Below are positions 11,279 through 24,200 of a stretch of DNA of 64,000 nt, in pieces. The position numbers and the translations under genes were made by a program. The stretch covers positions 43,682,922-43,746,921 of the forward strand of contig NC_054743.1 in NCBI RefSeq assembly GCF_018143015.1. The letters run 5' to 3'. A model generated the notes under the pieces. That model was not told where the DNA came from. It made no database searches and saw nothing but the letters and a program-made list of their open reading frames with translations. Within the stretch, counting starts at the first letter, position 1; each line of letters starts with the position of its first letter. Source of the DNA: Lytechinus variegatus. Taxonomy: Eukaryota > Echinodermata > Echinoidea > Temnopleuroida > Toxopneustidae.

Positions 11279-14200
11279 GCTCAAAATCGGCTTATGCTAG
11301 CTCAGATGACTCGGGCAGTAATGATCATTCACCGACTGATGCCAACCAGCCTGAAGAATCCACCCAACCTACAACAAAACCACTCCCCTCCCAGCATGCA
11401 CCTGCCACCACCCGAGGACCGCGGCGGAAGAAGGTTGGTGAGGCCCTGCAGGAGAGGAAGTATTTCAGCCCTGAGTTTATGCCTCCCATGGGGCAGAGGA
11501 GTACGCTGAAGGATTTTCTAGAGAGGGAAGATTGTTACAAGAGACGAGAGGTCCTGGATATTCCAGAGTTTTATCCAGGTAGAGTGATTGGAATTCAATA
11601 CATAATTGTGTTATTCATTTTGTTATTGGTATATTTTGTATTAAAAAGGGAAAGATAAATCCACTGTATAAGTTTTCATGAGAATTTGTTGATTTTTTTA
11701 ATGAAATGTATGAAAAAATAGAAATAAACAACTACTATAAATCGTAGGGTGAATCTCCATCGGCTGAGGTTTCTTTTTGAATAACGTCTAAGCAGATTCA
11801 TCATCATTTATTATGGTCATCATTTTCTGTCTAATGAAGACTCTAACCCCGACTATCAAACCATGATGACACTCCCTGCTTCCGCTTCTTTCTGTTTTGA
11901 GCATCTTCCATGCTCAGACCAACCTTACTATGGTCCATGACAGTATCCTTCCATCCCTTCCATTGTCTTCTTCCTTCAATCTCAGTGTCCATCACTTTCT
12001 TCCTGTGGCTTCCTCCCTCCAACTTCACTGTCTTTTTCAGATCTCTCTCACCTCATTGATATCAAATCTTTCCTGATGTTCTCAGTTCTCTCAGTTTTAT
12101 TCTCCCTAACATCCTCTATATTCCCTACCCAACTGCATCCCACCCCTCCCAACCCCCTCCCCATTCCCCATCCCCCCAAATTTTTTTTAGAATAGTTCTC
12201 TTTAGGAGGCCAAGAAATTTCCCAGTGCCAAATTGTTTAAAAGCAAAATTTAAGTTGTGTTTAAGATTCAATTTATAGCTATTTCAAGCCTATCTGGAGC
12301 TCCTTTGGCAAAGAAGATACGTATATTTCTGCTGAAAGAGAAATGCCAGTACATGTAGTTGCAGTAAACACTGATTTCATGAGAAAGTCCGTAAAACCAG
12401 GCTTAGTTGTCGGTAATCATCGAGGATCTAGATTTTGTACAGTCACATAAACTGAAATCTTGAAATCTACGCTGAAAAGTATTCACACTGAAGATCACAG
12501 ATAAGCGCACGTGGGACAGTGTATTATTATTGCTTTGAATGTCATGCCCGACGCTTGACCCAAATCCTGTGTTTATTTGCTAATTTCTCAGCAATTACAC
12601 AATTTCTTCCAGAATCCCTTGGTACATATTCTTTATTTATACAAACAGACACTTTGGTGGTCATTTCATTTGATTCTGTACGAGCTCATTTTGATATTGT
12701 TACCAAAACTGGCATTTACCTGTAAAACAGTTTGGTTTCTTACTTTGAAAGTTTGTATTGTACCTAAGGCTTAAAATATTATGTTGAGTACTGTGTAACA
12801 CGCAAGTTCTTGATTTTCTCTCTCCCCTCAATAAAGGTTCAATCCTAGCCGTAACAGTGTCTGACCCGTATGCTCCAGGAAAGGAAAATCGTTTTGTTGG
12901 CATCTGCATTGAAAGGAAAAACTATGGACTTGGTGCCAGTTTTAAGCTACGGAATTGCATAGATGATCAAGGTCAGTATTCTATCAGGAATTATAGAAAT
13001 TTGGTGTAGGAAGTAACTAATATTAATTTAAATGTAAATGCTTATTCTCCTGGGCTCCGTAACACAAAGGTTTGCAATCAATCGGTAAATACCAATAACC
13101 AATCAAGATCATCGTTGCATGCGCACTCTGTTTGAAATACTGACCGGGAACCAATCAGCGTGGTTCTTTCAAATTTAGAATTCATCGCAAACCTTTGTGT
13201 CACGGAGCACAGATCTATGTAACAAAACTGTATTTAGACTGTATTGTGGGGACTCAAAAATAATGCAGTTTTTTTTAAGTCTTTACATCAAGAAGGCTTA
13301 TAGTTCATTATGTTTTTCAATCTATTAGTATTCAGTTTTAAGAAAAAGGAACTTAAGATAATATTTTGCTTAGTTGTGGTCCAAGTTCAAGTTCTTCCAA
13401 AATGGGAAATTCTTGAATCAAACCCACCACTCAAAAGTATTTACAGTAAAGTCAAATTAATGAAATAATAGAAAATTAGAAATCGTATATTTTAATCATA
13501 AAACTTTATACATTCACTCTTCACTGTACCGTTGCAACACCATAATTGTATCATCTGATATCCAGGTATTGAGATCAACTATGAACTGTACAACCCCCTC
13601 ATCAAAAAGATTGAGGTTATCAAACTTGAGAAAAGGATAGATCGCAACCTCCTCTACCTGCGAGATGCCTTGCCTGAGTACAGCACCATAGATCCTGACA
13701 TGACAACAATCAAACATCCTCCGGGCAAACCAGTTCCTGTCAATGATGTGAAGGTAAATGAAGAATTTGTGAGCCAATTATTTCCCAAACACTTTATTTA
13801 TTTAGCATATTCTTACAAAAATATGTGAACAATCACCCCAAAACTACCAATAAATCATCAGGGAAGGTTCTCTGTTAATAGCCCAAATAGTTAAATGGTT
13901 TTAAAAAAGTCAAAATTCAAATTTTAGCTTATCTGAAGAAGTGTTTCTTCATCTTTGTACTCGAAAAAATTCAAGTCGAAAATTTCATTAGAAAACAAGG
14001 TATTAGTTTTTTTGACACAAGTTTTTGCAGACTGCTTGGAAGTTTAATTGAATTTGCACAGTGTGCATATCTCATGCTTGTGTGAACACAAACTTCAAAT
14101 ATTGGTTTCTCCTTGTTTTCTGAAGCTCTCGTTTTGCTTCTTCTGCATTCAATCAAGTATTTGAGTGAGTTATTGTTGATCCAAAACTGACAAATCATAT

Positions 14201-15536
14201 ATCATTTTAAAGCTCAGGATGTCCTTGTTCAAACTCAATGAAAACCTCAAAATTCATTTTGGGCGACTTATTGTTGGTTTGGGGGATGGTTGGTCACATA
14301 TACATTAGAGTAAAAAAAATCCAGTCATGTAGAAAGGTGCATAATTAAGTTTATTTTTTCTTATTGTAAGTCTATGATAAAAGAATGAACAAATATTCCC
14401 CTCTTCAAGTTTGCAGGAAACAAAAGCAGATGGGATGAGTATGATGATTATACAGGTCGTGTGGTCCAATTGTTAGAGCATTGGACTCATAATCGCAAGG
14501 TTGTGAGTTCGAATCCCCACTCTGCCATTTTCTCCACTTTGATAAAAAGGCCCAAGAGTAATATCTGACGTCTATAAGGTCAGCCATTATAACCGATTAA
14601 CCTATTTCCTAGGTAATTGGTTACATACCAGCTTGGCATTTACCAGCAAAATGCTGTCCTGCCGAGTTCCTACGGGAGTTACCAGAAACAGAATACATCC
14701 GACCTAAAAATCAGCTGTGCCTTATTGATGCAAAGCCTTTGCAATCACTATTGCATTTTCCATTAAAATCTTTCATTCTAGAACACTTTTCTTCATATTG
14801 TTTTACCTAGCCATGATGCTTTTAAATTTCAGATTGCCTTATATTAAACTTATCCTAGTTATCAACAAGTTTTTTTTCTGTGAAAAGTCACTGATTTGAC
14901 TTTTCTGTTTTCTATGAGCTGCTCGTTTCCATAGTTACCAAGTGCAAACTCTTAAGACAATCCCTTAATTTAGATGGTCCTAGACTTTGACATTATTTTC
15001 CTCTTAACATTAGAAACTTACACTCTCCCTCTTCCTATCAAGAAACCATAGGTTAAAAGATCTTTTATATAAAGATCAGTTCTTGCTCACTCATAATTTC
15101 CCTTTCTTTCTACTGACATTTATGCCCCTACTGGCTGTCCATACTTAAACCACTTCTTTATACCAGAGTTTGAATTCAACCCGACTTCAGAATACAGGCC
15201 TATGTGATTTCAGTTTTATTCAAGTAAAGTTACAATCGTCTGATCGCCTGTTCTTTTTTCCGACCCATCCTTGCATAGGTGAAGATGAAACCCAAGCCAT
15301 GGCACAAGCGATGGGAGCGGTATGGTTTCCAAGGGATCGACATGACGGAGGTGCTCTCTGAGGAGAGGATAGAGGAGGGCAAGAGGTGGTGGACTCCAGA
15401 TCATGAGAAGATGGATCTTCTTAATCTATACAGGTCAAGTTCCCATAGCAACGAGGAGAGGGCGATGATCAAGGAGGAGTTTGAGAGGCATGTCCAGAGC
15501 CTGAAGCGGAAGAAGAAGTCTAGTGCTGGCTCATAG
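11279..15536 (+). CDS. MRPL19: Mitochondrial ribosomal protein L19 (bL19m), 5' exon missing
   Basis: The product is a protein of the mitochondrial ribosome large subunit, of the bacterial bL19 family. Exons are 11279-11578, 12837-12971, 13566-13753 and 15279-15536 (stop TAG). All junctions are GT-AG and in phase: the first two introns split a glycine codon and the third is phase 0. The linker [12 protein letters not shown] and a basic stretch (RGPRRKK) lead to [12 protein letters not shown]. The bL19 core follows: [71 protein letters not shown] and [13 protein letters not shown]. These blocks match animal MRPL19 closely by recall, and the visible part (about 290 residues) is near the family length. 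The mitochondrial presequence exon is unresolved: direct joining of the donor at 9163 to 11279 gives no start, and a stop lies upstream of 11279. Intron 2 holds a MITE and intron 3 a SINE. Confidence 0.93.
13052..13210. mobile_element. 159-bp MITE, GGGCTCCGT ends
   Basis: The ends are inverted repeats: GGGCTCCGTAACACAAAGG on the left and, read in complement, GTGCTCCGTGACACAAAGG on the right. The body is short and non-coding. It sits in intron 2 of MRPL19. Related GGGCCC-type ends occur at 33058, 37620 and 40669. Confidence 0.7.
14445..14700 (+). mobile_element. tRNA-derived SINE in MRPL19 intron 3
   Basis: The 5' part has a tRNA-like layout. A box-A-like GTGGTCCAATTGTTAGAG is followed by a loop CTCATAA (anticodon CAT) and a box-B core GAGTTCGAATCCC near 14507-14519. 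The anticodon stem is poorly paired and the acceptor ends do not match well, so this is not a working tRNA gene. A unique body follows up to about 14700. The RNA polymerase III promoter boxes look intact. Confidence 0.65.
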
Positions 15537-16729
15537 CGGTTTGCCAGTGGAATGGATTAATATGGACTCTCAAGCTCTAGTGGGGATTTGAGGTGGACGC
15601 TAAAGTCCCTAATTGACATTCTGAACCAACTGGTGGCTATCATCTGCATGGTTCGGGAAGGAATATGATTGAATGACTGGATTGTTGAAAAAAAATGATG
15701 GAGAGGAGACTAAAGAGGTAGGGAAGTACATTTCAACGGGCAATCGAGTCGCCTAGTGTGCGCCAGGTGTAAGTTTGCTTTTACAGATCTTGCATCAGTT
15801 TGCCGGGCGGAGTGGACTGGTATCCATGTACCAGTAGACTGTAAAGCTCCAGTGGGAATTATTGTAGCTGTGGATACTGTATTTTTTTACTCTCCGTCAG
15901 GATGTGCTGGAAAGATGATTTGGTTGAATGGATTGTGAAAAACCCAAATAAAATTAAGCAGTCAGGATTAAAGGGGAATAAAGTATTTTTTGATCTAGGG
16001 CTAGTGCTACTGTCTGTCATTGAAGGGAGGGGGGGGGGGGTTACCATCCAATCCAGGCCATTTTATTTGAAATGTTAGAATATGAATTTGTTATGAAATA
16101 TGAAAAATGGAAGCATATCATTAAAAGCACACTTTGTTTGCAAATTCAGAGATCTTGCATTATCTCATATAAATTCAGAGAGAAAAAAATCATGATATTT
16201 GTCCATCGTCTATCGACAAGTGCTCTTAAGAATCTACAAAACCTAAAAACTTTCCCCAATCCTAATCCTTTGATAGCAGTGATCTCTTTACCATGGAGTC
16301 CTGGGTTCAATACCATGTTGATGTGTTAAAACAAATGTCCTCTTAGAAGTTATTATCCCTCAATCACAAGGTCCCTCTGAGAGGACATAGAGCCGCTGGT
16401 CCTTTTTCTTCAGATGATCATCCTTGATAGATGCTCAGAAAAAAATGTCAGTGGGGACAAATGAATGTATTTTGTACTAAAAAATTCACACCATAGATCT
16501 GTGTTTTGACTTGGGATAGTCCAAAATATATCAACATTGATTATGCTTTGATTGATTTCCCTGTACTATTTAATCTTATTCTGATTCATGCAGCAATGCC
16601 AAATGCACCCAAGAACAACAAGTGGATTTGAATAAAAAGAGTACAATATGCATTTAATCAAATGTATCCCGATTACTGATCATTTGTTTGTGTATAGGTA
16701 TTCGTATGGGATACTTTATGACAAATAAA
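15537..16729 (+). other. MRPL19 3' untranslated region with two poly(A) signals
   Basis: After the stop codon there is no further coding sequence. AATAAA occurs at 15947-15952 and again at 16724-16729; either could end the transcript. A poly-G run lies near 16030. The limits are inferred from the signals alone. Confidence 0.45.
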
Positions 16730-16858
16730 AACAACTTTGTAATATACAACCATTCAATGTTCATGTGTTTATCTTATGTCCTTATATTTTCATTGTTTTG
16801 TTTAATGGTTTGCTATTAGTTTCAGTAATTTGATATTCAGAAGGAGTGATCTCATTCT

Positions 16859-17401
16859 GATGAAAAGATGCAACTTGTACAACACTCTTTGAGCAGGTAT
16901 CCCGCAGACTGCAAGCACAGACTCGTATTTGACACTTCAACCAATAAAGGGTCTAGAGTGAAGACTAGACTCCCAAGACTAACAGCATGTTTCTACATAG
17001 ACTCGTTAAACGGTATTACTTGCGTATCCAGAATTCAGGAAAACTTTTGTTGAAACAGACACGATGCGGTAAAATGTGTGTTCTCCTAACCAGCTCTGGG
17101 AGGTGGTTATTGCCGTGTTCCGCGACACGCAGTGTGAGTTAATCGGATTATTCGCTCTGTAGTTACAGGTTGGTTTAATTTTGATTTGGGAAAAGATAAA
17201 CCGTGTTTAACGATTCTTTATAGAAACACGCCCGATTCTCTATAGAAACACGCCATCTGTCTGTGTCAGCCACATTACATAGTGAATCTAGTCTCACTAC
17301 TTCAGACTTTGCATTATGCACTATGCGCATTGTGAAAACCAAGGGGTCTGTGCCTGCAGAGTAGGTATCCTGCTATAGGCTTCCATGCATCTTTTCATTG
17401 C
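16859..17401. mobile_element. Putative inverted-repeat DNA element
   Basis: GATGAAAAGATGCA on the left is matched by the complement of TGCATCTTTTCATT on the right. Further in, AGCAGGTATCC and CAGACTGCAAGCACAGAC are matched by imperfect complements. The inside is non-coding. No target-site duplication was identified, so the limits are approximate. Confidence 0.45.
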
Positions 17402-17403
17402 AG

Positions 17404-17455
17404 TTTTCCTGCAGTCCCTAATGTTTTGTCAATGGGGACTGCAGGAAATCCTACA
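17404..17455. repeat. Hairpin, 12-bp arms
   Basis: TTTCCTGCAGTCCC and GGGACTGCAGGAAA are perfectly complementary and separated by about 20 bases. It adjoins the element ending at 17401. Confidence 0.65.
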
Positions 17456-18398
17456 GGAAAGATGCGTCTCCAACTGGCACTTTAATTAAAACATGAGAAC
17501 TGAGAGGAAACAAATTCTGGAAGTTTCAAGTGAATTTTGATCACACAGTGCATCCCACAAAAAAAATCTGAATTATTAATCATCTATCATATTTGAATTA
17601 CAAAAATAATTGACTCATATTTTGAAACTTGGATTATCTTTTACTGTGATGTAGCAGAATTCATAAGAAAAAAGAAACGCATTCAGGAAGTTCATTTCTG
17701 CCCTTTGAAGTTTGAATGTATACGACACCTCAAATAAAAAAATAAACAAGGTTAAGAAAGTTACTCTCGTTTCAAAGCAGTGATTGCATTTTCATAATGC
17801 CCATGAGACAAACTCTTTTTCAATGGCTGCCTGCCATAGCATTAAAAGGTACTGTACTAAAGATTTGATGCAGGGCTGATCTTGGTAAATTGGGAGTCCT
17901 GATTGAGAATTGACCAACTGCAGTGACAAATGTTTCCATTTTTAAACATCAAATGCAAGAATTATCTCAAACTAACACTGCTTTATTGCCCCTTGGTCAC
18001 TTTTGTCATTAGAGGTGTCATGTCGAAAGGCAGAAATTGAACTTTCAGGAAATGTGATTTCATTCTATTTAAATGCCATCATTTGCATATTATGCATGCA
18101 ATACAGATTTAATTTTCCATGATAAAGAATGAATGGTTTGAAAAAAATTAAATGGCTAATGAAAAAGGGGAATGTGTTAATTAAAATTATGAAAACAAGA
18201 TATATCATTCTCGATGTGTTTTTTTCTGGAATGCATTGTAAATGAAGAAGTTTGTTGAGAAATTTACACATGTTCCCACAATATTTATTTTCAAGTCATT
18301 GGGCAGATGAGATGGGATGTTGAGGGGACAGGGGGGGGGGCCATGGCCCTAAGTTTCACAATCAAGAAAAGAGGGAAAAGAAAGAAGAGTGAAATATA
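17456..18398. other. Gene-free AT-rich stretch
   Basis: No coding exon or defined repeat is recognised here. A short poly-G run lies near 18333-18341. Confidence 0.3.
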
Positions 18399-19294
18399 CC
18401 TCTCAAAAAAAGTTTGGAAATATGTTTGCCATTAATTTCTTCCTACTTCAAATTTTAAACAATGCATATTTTACATCATTCTAAAGATAATTTAATTCTC
18501 TTTAAAATGATACCATGCTTGTTATAATCATGTCATGACGAAAAGAGCAGGATTCAAATGTGTTGGATGAAGTCTGAATTGAAAAGCTGCAAAACGAGCA
18601 AAAAGGGTTTGGAAATCTGAGTTTTGACCATTCCTTTCTCCCAACTCCCAATTTTACACAATGCATATTTGATATCATTCAAAAGATCATTTAATTCTCT
18701 TTAAGATGATACCATGCTTCTTATGATCATGCCATCACGAAAAGAGCAGGATTCAAAAGTGTTGGATGAGGTCTGAATTGAAAAGCTGCAAAACGAGCAG
18801 AAATAGTCATGAAGGGTCAATACAGAACATGGTTCTTTTGTCTGTCAGTAGAAATGAAAATGCATTCAAACCAAGCCCCTGCTTCTGAAGTGATAGTTCT
18901 GTGAGATAACATGGTTGGTGTCGTTGTTTGAAATACCCATGCATGTTTGTTTGTTTGTTATGTTTTTGCTTATGCAGAGGTGTGTTTGATTCCATGTTAA
19001 TGTTGATATTAAGGTGCATGAAAACAAAAGAAATTACTGAAGAAACTTACTCATCACCATGGAAAAAAGAACAGTGACTGTCAATTTTGCGTCATTTTGC
19101 AACTTTGGAATTTTGACCTTGCCCCACATTTCAAGGCACTGCACCTCCATGTGAATGATAATCATATCATATAGGCTATCATTTTAAAGAAAATTAAATG
19201 ATCTATTCATTGATATTAATTACACATTGATATTTACTAAAACCGAAGAGGGATTATCGATCAAATTCAGATTTCCAAACTTTTTTTTGAGGAG
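18399..19294. mobile_element. Inverted-repeat element containing a 199-bp tandem repeat
   Basis: The left end CTCAAAAAAAGTTTGG (18402) is matched by CCAAACTTTTTTTTGAG near 19275-19291, giving inverted ends of about 22 bp. Inside, two direct copies of a 199-bp unit follow each other. AAAAGAGCAGGATTCAAA at 18541 recurs at 18740, and flanking text such as ATGATACCATGCTT also repeats. No transposase frame is present. It looks like a non-autonomous DNA transposon in which an inner segment has duplicated. Confidence 0.6.
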
Positions 19295-21286
19295 TTCATA
19301 TCATTTTCTGAATATTATGTAAAAACCCAGGAACCTAAATTTTTGCTTGCTCACTTCTTCTGCCTGCATCATTTTTTTTCCAAGTTAATTATTCCATACA
19401 TCAATTCTGGCCCTCTCAAAAGTTTTGGCTCATTACACCAACTGTGCCGATCCTTTCCTCGTGCTGATACACAGTAGGTAGCTTGTGTAAAACACTATAT
19501 ACAGGTACAAACAAGTAAAAAAAATAAATAACAATGAAAACTGGCATAAAGCTGAAATAAGTTTATTGTATCCATATAAGAAGATTCTATACATTTAAAT
19601 TTAAAAACAAAGTTGTACTTTTTTTCAACAAATAAACAGAAGAAGACATCAATTATTCTATTCTTTTGACCAATCACGGAGATAGTATAATACGTATGTG
19701 AAAATGGTAAGAAAGTTGAGAGTATAAAATATATAGAAATTTCTTTTTTCTTCCATCATGCATTCATTTTGACATATTGCATATTGATTTATTCTTTAGA
19801 CATATACCTGAAGAATAGTTTTCACGACAGAGACATGCTAACCTGATTCTGAAATTACCAGAGTATATTGGTTTAAATTACTATTTAATGGCTCTAAAGA
19901 TTTCAAAACTACATGTATGTAGGAAATGGGATATGGAAGCTCAATGTAGATTAAAGTTCAGATGGTTTTATGATTATATTATTGACTACAGTAGGGTGAC
20001 ACGAAGCCATCATATTTTTATCTAAACAGCACACTTTGCTATCATACGCTGAGAGATACAAAAAATGGTTTGTTTCATTTCATGTTACTGCTATATAATC
20101 AAGGTTTCTATTCATATGATTGAAGTCATCATATTCACTAGCAGCATACCTTGCCATGTATATGTGGGGAGTTGCTTGTTTCACTTTCATTTTACATGTA
20201 TATTATATATTAAAATATAGTTCAGCATGTGACAAATCCGAGCATTGGAAACCATAATTAAAAACTGTACAAAAACATGTACAGCGTACTGTATATACAT
20301 GTACATGTACACAATTTTGAACATACATGAGCAGATGTAGATCAAAGTTGTAGAGAGAAAGTCATAAACAGAGATAAAAACTACTGAATAAAGGCGACCA
20401 TCAATTTTAAGTGCATATATCAGTTATCATGCTTTGGGTGAAAATAATCCTGATTCTCAATGTCTGATGAAAAGAGATGTGGTCAACCCGAATGAAAAAG
20501 CAGCAAAGCCAGTGAAACATACTGTACTTGCAGTTAAAAAGCAGATGGTAGATTATAAAACACTTAGAGTACATGTACCTTGCTGCGCCCCCCCCCCCCC
20601 CCCCCCCCGCCACAAGCCCTTGACAGAATTAATACATGTACTGCATTGCAAGCAGTGCCATCCTTGCTTTAGATGTAAAATGTAATATGAGAAGTTGAAA
20701 ACATTCCCACAATTTACCAGGAAATTACATATATCATATTACAACAGTGATGGCATGTAAATTCACAACAGACACAGCTTAAATGCTAAAAGAGCTACAT
20801 GTATGTAGTAGTTATTCACAAAGAATGCGTTATTTCAATATACTTGATCATATCCCGGGGATCATATTTGAAAAGAGTCTTGGTCAAGAAAGCACAATTT
20901 AGAGACGATTAAAACTGCTGAAGTTTTCTGAAATATTTCAATGGATTGCTTTTATGAATATTTGAAGGAAATCACCCAATATAATAATTTAAATAATACA
21001 ACACAGATATAGGAATATTTTGAAAAACCATACAACAGATTCACATAAAAACTTCTCAGCAATAAATCTTGCTTTTTACTACTGCTTAATATAACCATAT
21101 GATGGCCATAATTCAATGGAAAAAGATTCAATATGTTTTTTAAATGTGTGTTGTGCAATGCTTATTAACATACTGACAGCATATTGTTAATAATTTTTTA
21201 TTTAGGCAATGGAAGTTTGTTGCTATTTAAAACATGCTGGAGATATTGATGAGTCCGAATATAAATGAAGAATATAATTGAAGAAT
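19295..21286. other. Gene-free stretch downstream of the stefin gene
   Basis: This may include 3' untranslated sequence of the stefin gene (- strand); an AATAAA complement lies at 21197-21202. TACATGTA octamers occur several times between 19.9 and 20.8 kb, and a 21-base poly-C tract lies at 20588-20608. No coding exon is seen. Confidence 0.35.
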
Positions 21287-24200
21287 CTAGAAATATGTAA
21301 TAGGATCCGCCTCTGTCTTATCCACTTGGATACTGTGGAAAGTCACATCATCACGGAATGACTTGTGCAGGCGAATGACGACATATCTTTTGTCACCTGT
21401 GCCACCGGTGTTGGCCTGGGGAGGGAGAGAGGGAGAGGAGAGAGAAAGGGGGTAGAGAAAGGGGAGAGCATAGAATGACACAAAAAATACTCATTTAAAA
21501 ATTACATGACAATTATTCAAAATAACAAAAAGATAACTACATTTAAACAAGGCAAAAGGGATTTTGTGTCTCGCCACTTATGAAAATAACCAGAAATATC
21601 GTGATTTGCGAGGGCACACAACAGAATGGTATTGAAACTTCATTGAGAAATGACTGGGATGGAATAACACTTATAAGAGCCATGTACCATGTGACCTCCA
21701 ACTACAGCATAACATGCAGGTCCCCCCAGTCCATCTACCATCCAAGTTTGGTTGAAAAGCGACTTACGGTTGCGGAGTTAGGTGTCATAAGAGAGTCTTG
21801 CATGTAAACTTTAACGTTGACCTGAAAATGACCTTTGACCTTACCATGTGACCTCCGACTGCAGCATAACATGCAGGTCCCCCAGTCCATCTACCATCCA
21901 AGTTTGGTTGAAAAGCGACTTTTCATCTACAGATTTTTTTAAAAATCACAGCTCAGCCAACTGAGCCAAGCCAAAGTATTTTTTTTTCTCACTGGTAAAC
22001 ATGTTGGTTGTCACAATCCTAAGTTAATTGTTTATTAAAGTTATAGTTGACACTTAATAAAAAAAGGACACATGGAATTAGGCCTTTTTTAACGTGGACG
22101 ACCATGCCACTAGAGGGAATAATTTTGGGGGTGATTAAAGGGCAATTATTTAACATTAACAATGTCTCATTTGTACATTCTTTTGAAGTATAACACACTT
22201 TTTTGTAGTCCCAAGAGATTTTACTTGGCAGACTCAAACCGTATGTTCATACATGTAATCATTCCTAAATATTTGATACATACCTTTATGAAATAGTTGA
22301 CTCCATTCACAAGTTGGGTTGCATATGCTACAGGTGTCAATTCATCAAATTTCCTTCCTGCCTTTAGCTCTGCATCGGGCCTTACCTGCATGAAATAGAG
22401 ATTGGGGTTGGCTTGGTTACATCTAGGGGTTTTACAGTTTACAACCATTTATACATGTAAATACATAGTTTACAATCAAAGTAGAAAAGGTTAACAATAA
22501 TCAGAAAGCAAATGGCATAACCAATAATCGTAGAGTGTAGACATTTTTTTTCGTAAAAAAAAACGAAAATACAATGTATGTTCATGAATTTATGAACAAA
22601 ATTGCAAAAGTGCAGGCCTGTTGAGACCATCAACTCAAGCTAAACTTTAATTCATTATTGGTTATGATTTACTGATTACTATCAATAAACTAATTGCAAA
22701 AGCTTAACAATATTAGACAACAAAGTACACTATACCTGAAATCCTGATGAAGACATTGTTTGTTATACTGAGAATAACGAAATTAACTATGAAATTTACA
22801 TTATGCGGGAGACCACCATCTCAAAATCAATCTCAAAGCATGAAACTGAGAGCATTCAATAAACGTTATGCATTTATTCATTCATTCATTTATTCAATTT
22901 TTCCAACAAAATTTATAAGCAATAATTACAATAAATAAAATATAACATCAGAAAATACAAATGACATAAATATTCAAATAAACCAAATATAAAGAATATG
23001 GGCAATTCCATGGAAAATGTTCACTTTAGAGAAAAAATGAAGTTTCAGATTTCACTCAAGCAGTAAAATTTTCTTAAAAAGTAATCTATAAAGTCTCAAT
23101 TTCCAATAGAAAAATCGCAATATTGATATAATTTGGTAGTTTTTTCCATCATCAAAAAAATAGAATAGTATATTGCAAAATGTAAAAAATTTGGCTATTT
23201 TTGAACAATTCATCTTTTCTGTCTCTACTAAAAGCAAACAAGGTCCCAGAGGTCTCTTTTAACTTTTGAATAGTTGATTAATGTTTAAATCAACAGAAAA
23301 TAATTGTTAAATTTTATACCATTCATCAATTTTACAGAAATCTGTCTTCAGATTTGTGTGATTTCTTTACCATTATCAGTGTCATGTCCGTTACGTTTTT
23401 CACTTAAAGTTTTCACAGCTTACAGGAAATTTGTCTAAAGGTACTGCAGATTCAGATTCTATGTTAGAATTAAACCCCCTACCATGTGTAGCAATCATTT
23501 TCCCTTACCATTTCTCATTTTCATAAAAATGGCGTAACGGACATGACAATTCGCGTAACGGACATGACGCCTTATATATGGCAAATGGCAGCATTTACAA
23601 AAACAAAATATTAGGCTCAGTGTCACAGACTGAGGTTAGTCTCAATTGTTTGAGGATAGCTGAATGTAATATTTCATAGAATCTGCATGTCATTCAAGCT
23701 ATTTTTAGAAGTTGGTGAATGATGAAAGTTCAGCTCTTGTTCTGGTAGATTTTTCTGAGAATTAAAGGTATGTTACATAATATTAGGATAAGATGCAGCT
23801 AGATCTGGCAACATACTCAGATCACAATCTGCATCATTCGTGTTTGAACAAACATTTTATTATCTTAGGTTCTTGCACTGACAGTTTGGAGCATGATAAA
23901 ACTCCAACTTGTGAATTAATGATCATTGATGATATTACTTCAAAGTATCTGACTTACACCAACCTCAACATGTACTTCTTCAGTGATGGCATGGGATCAC
24001 ATTTAAAAGCAAGTTTGTATTCGGATATCTGTGTTTCATGATGTACATGTAGCTATATGAATCCATGAATCTACAGTGGCACTTCTTTGCAGTATCACAA
24101 AGCAAAGGGGCCGTGGAAAGAATGTGGCGCGATCAATAAATTATGTCATAGTATTTTGGTCAGCCATAATAACGATTTGAATGATGTATCTTCAACTGTA

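Noticed and set aside
9163-11279. Direct splice from AAAAT|GTAAGT to the MRPL19 exon
   Set aside because: Joining them creates an ATG whose frame stops after seven codons, while the MRPL19 frame has an upstream TGA and no start.
11228-11509. 93-codon open frame overlapping the MRPL19 exon
   Set aside because: It is an out-of-frame shadow of the real exon 11279-11578, which matches the protein family in another frame.
14455-14528. tRNA-Met-like sequence
   Set aside because: The box A and box B cores are present, but the anticodon stem has two mismatches, the acceptor stem does not close, and a SINE body follows.
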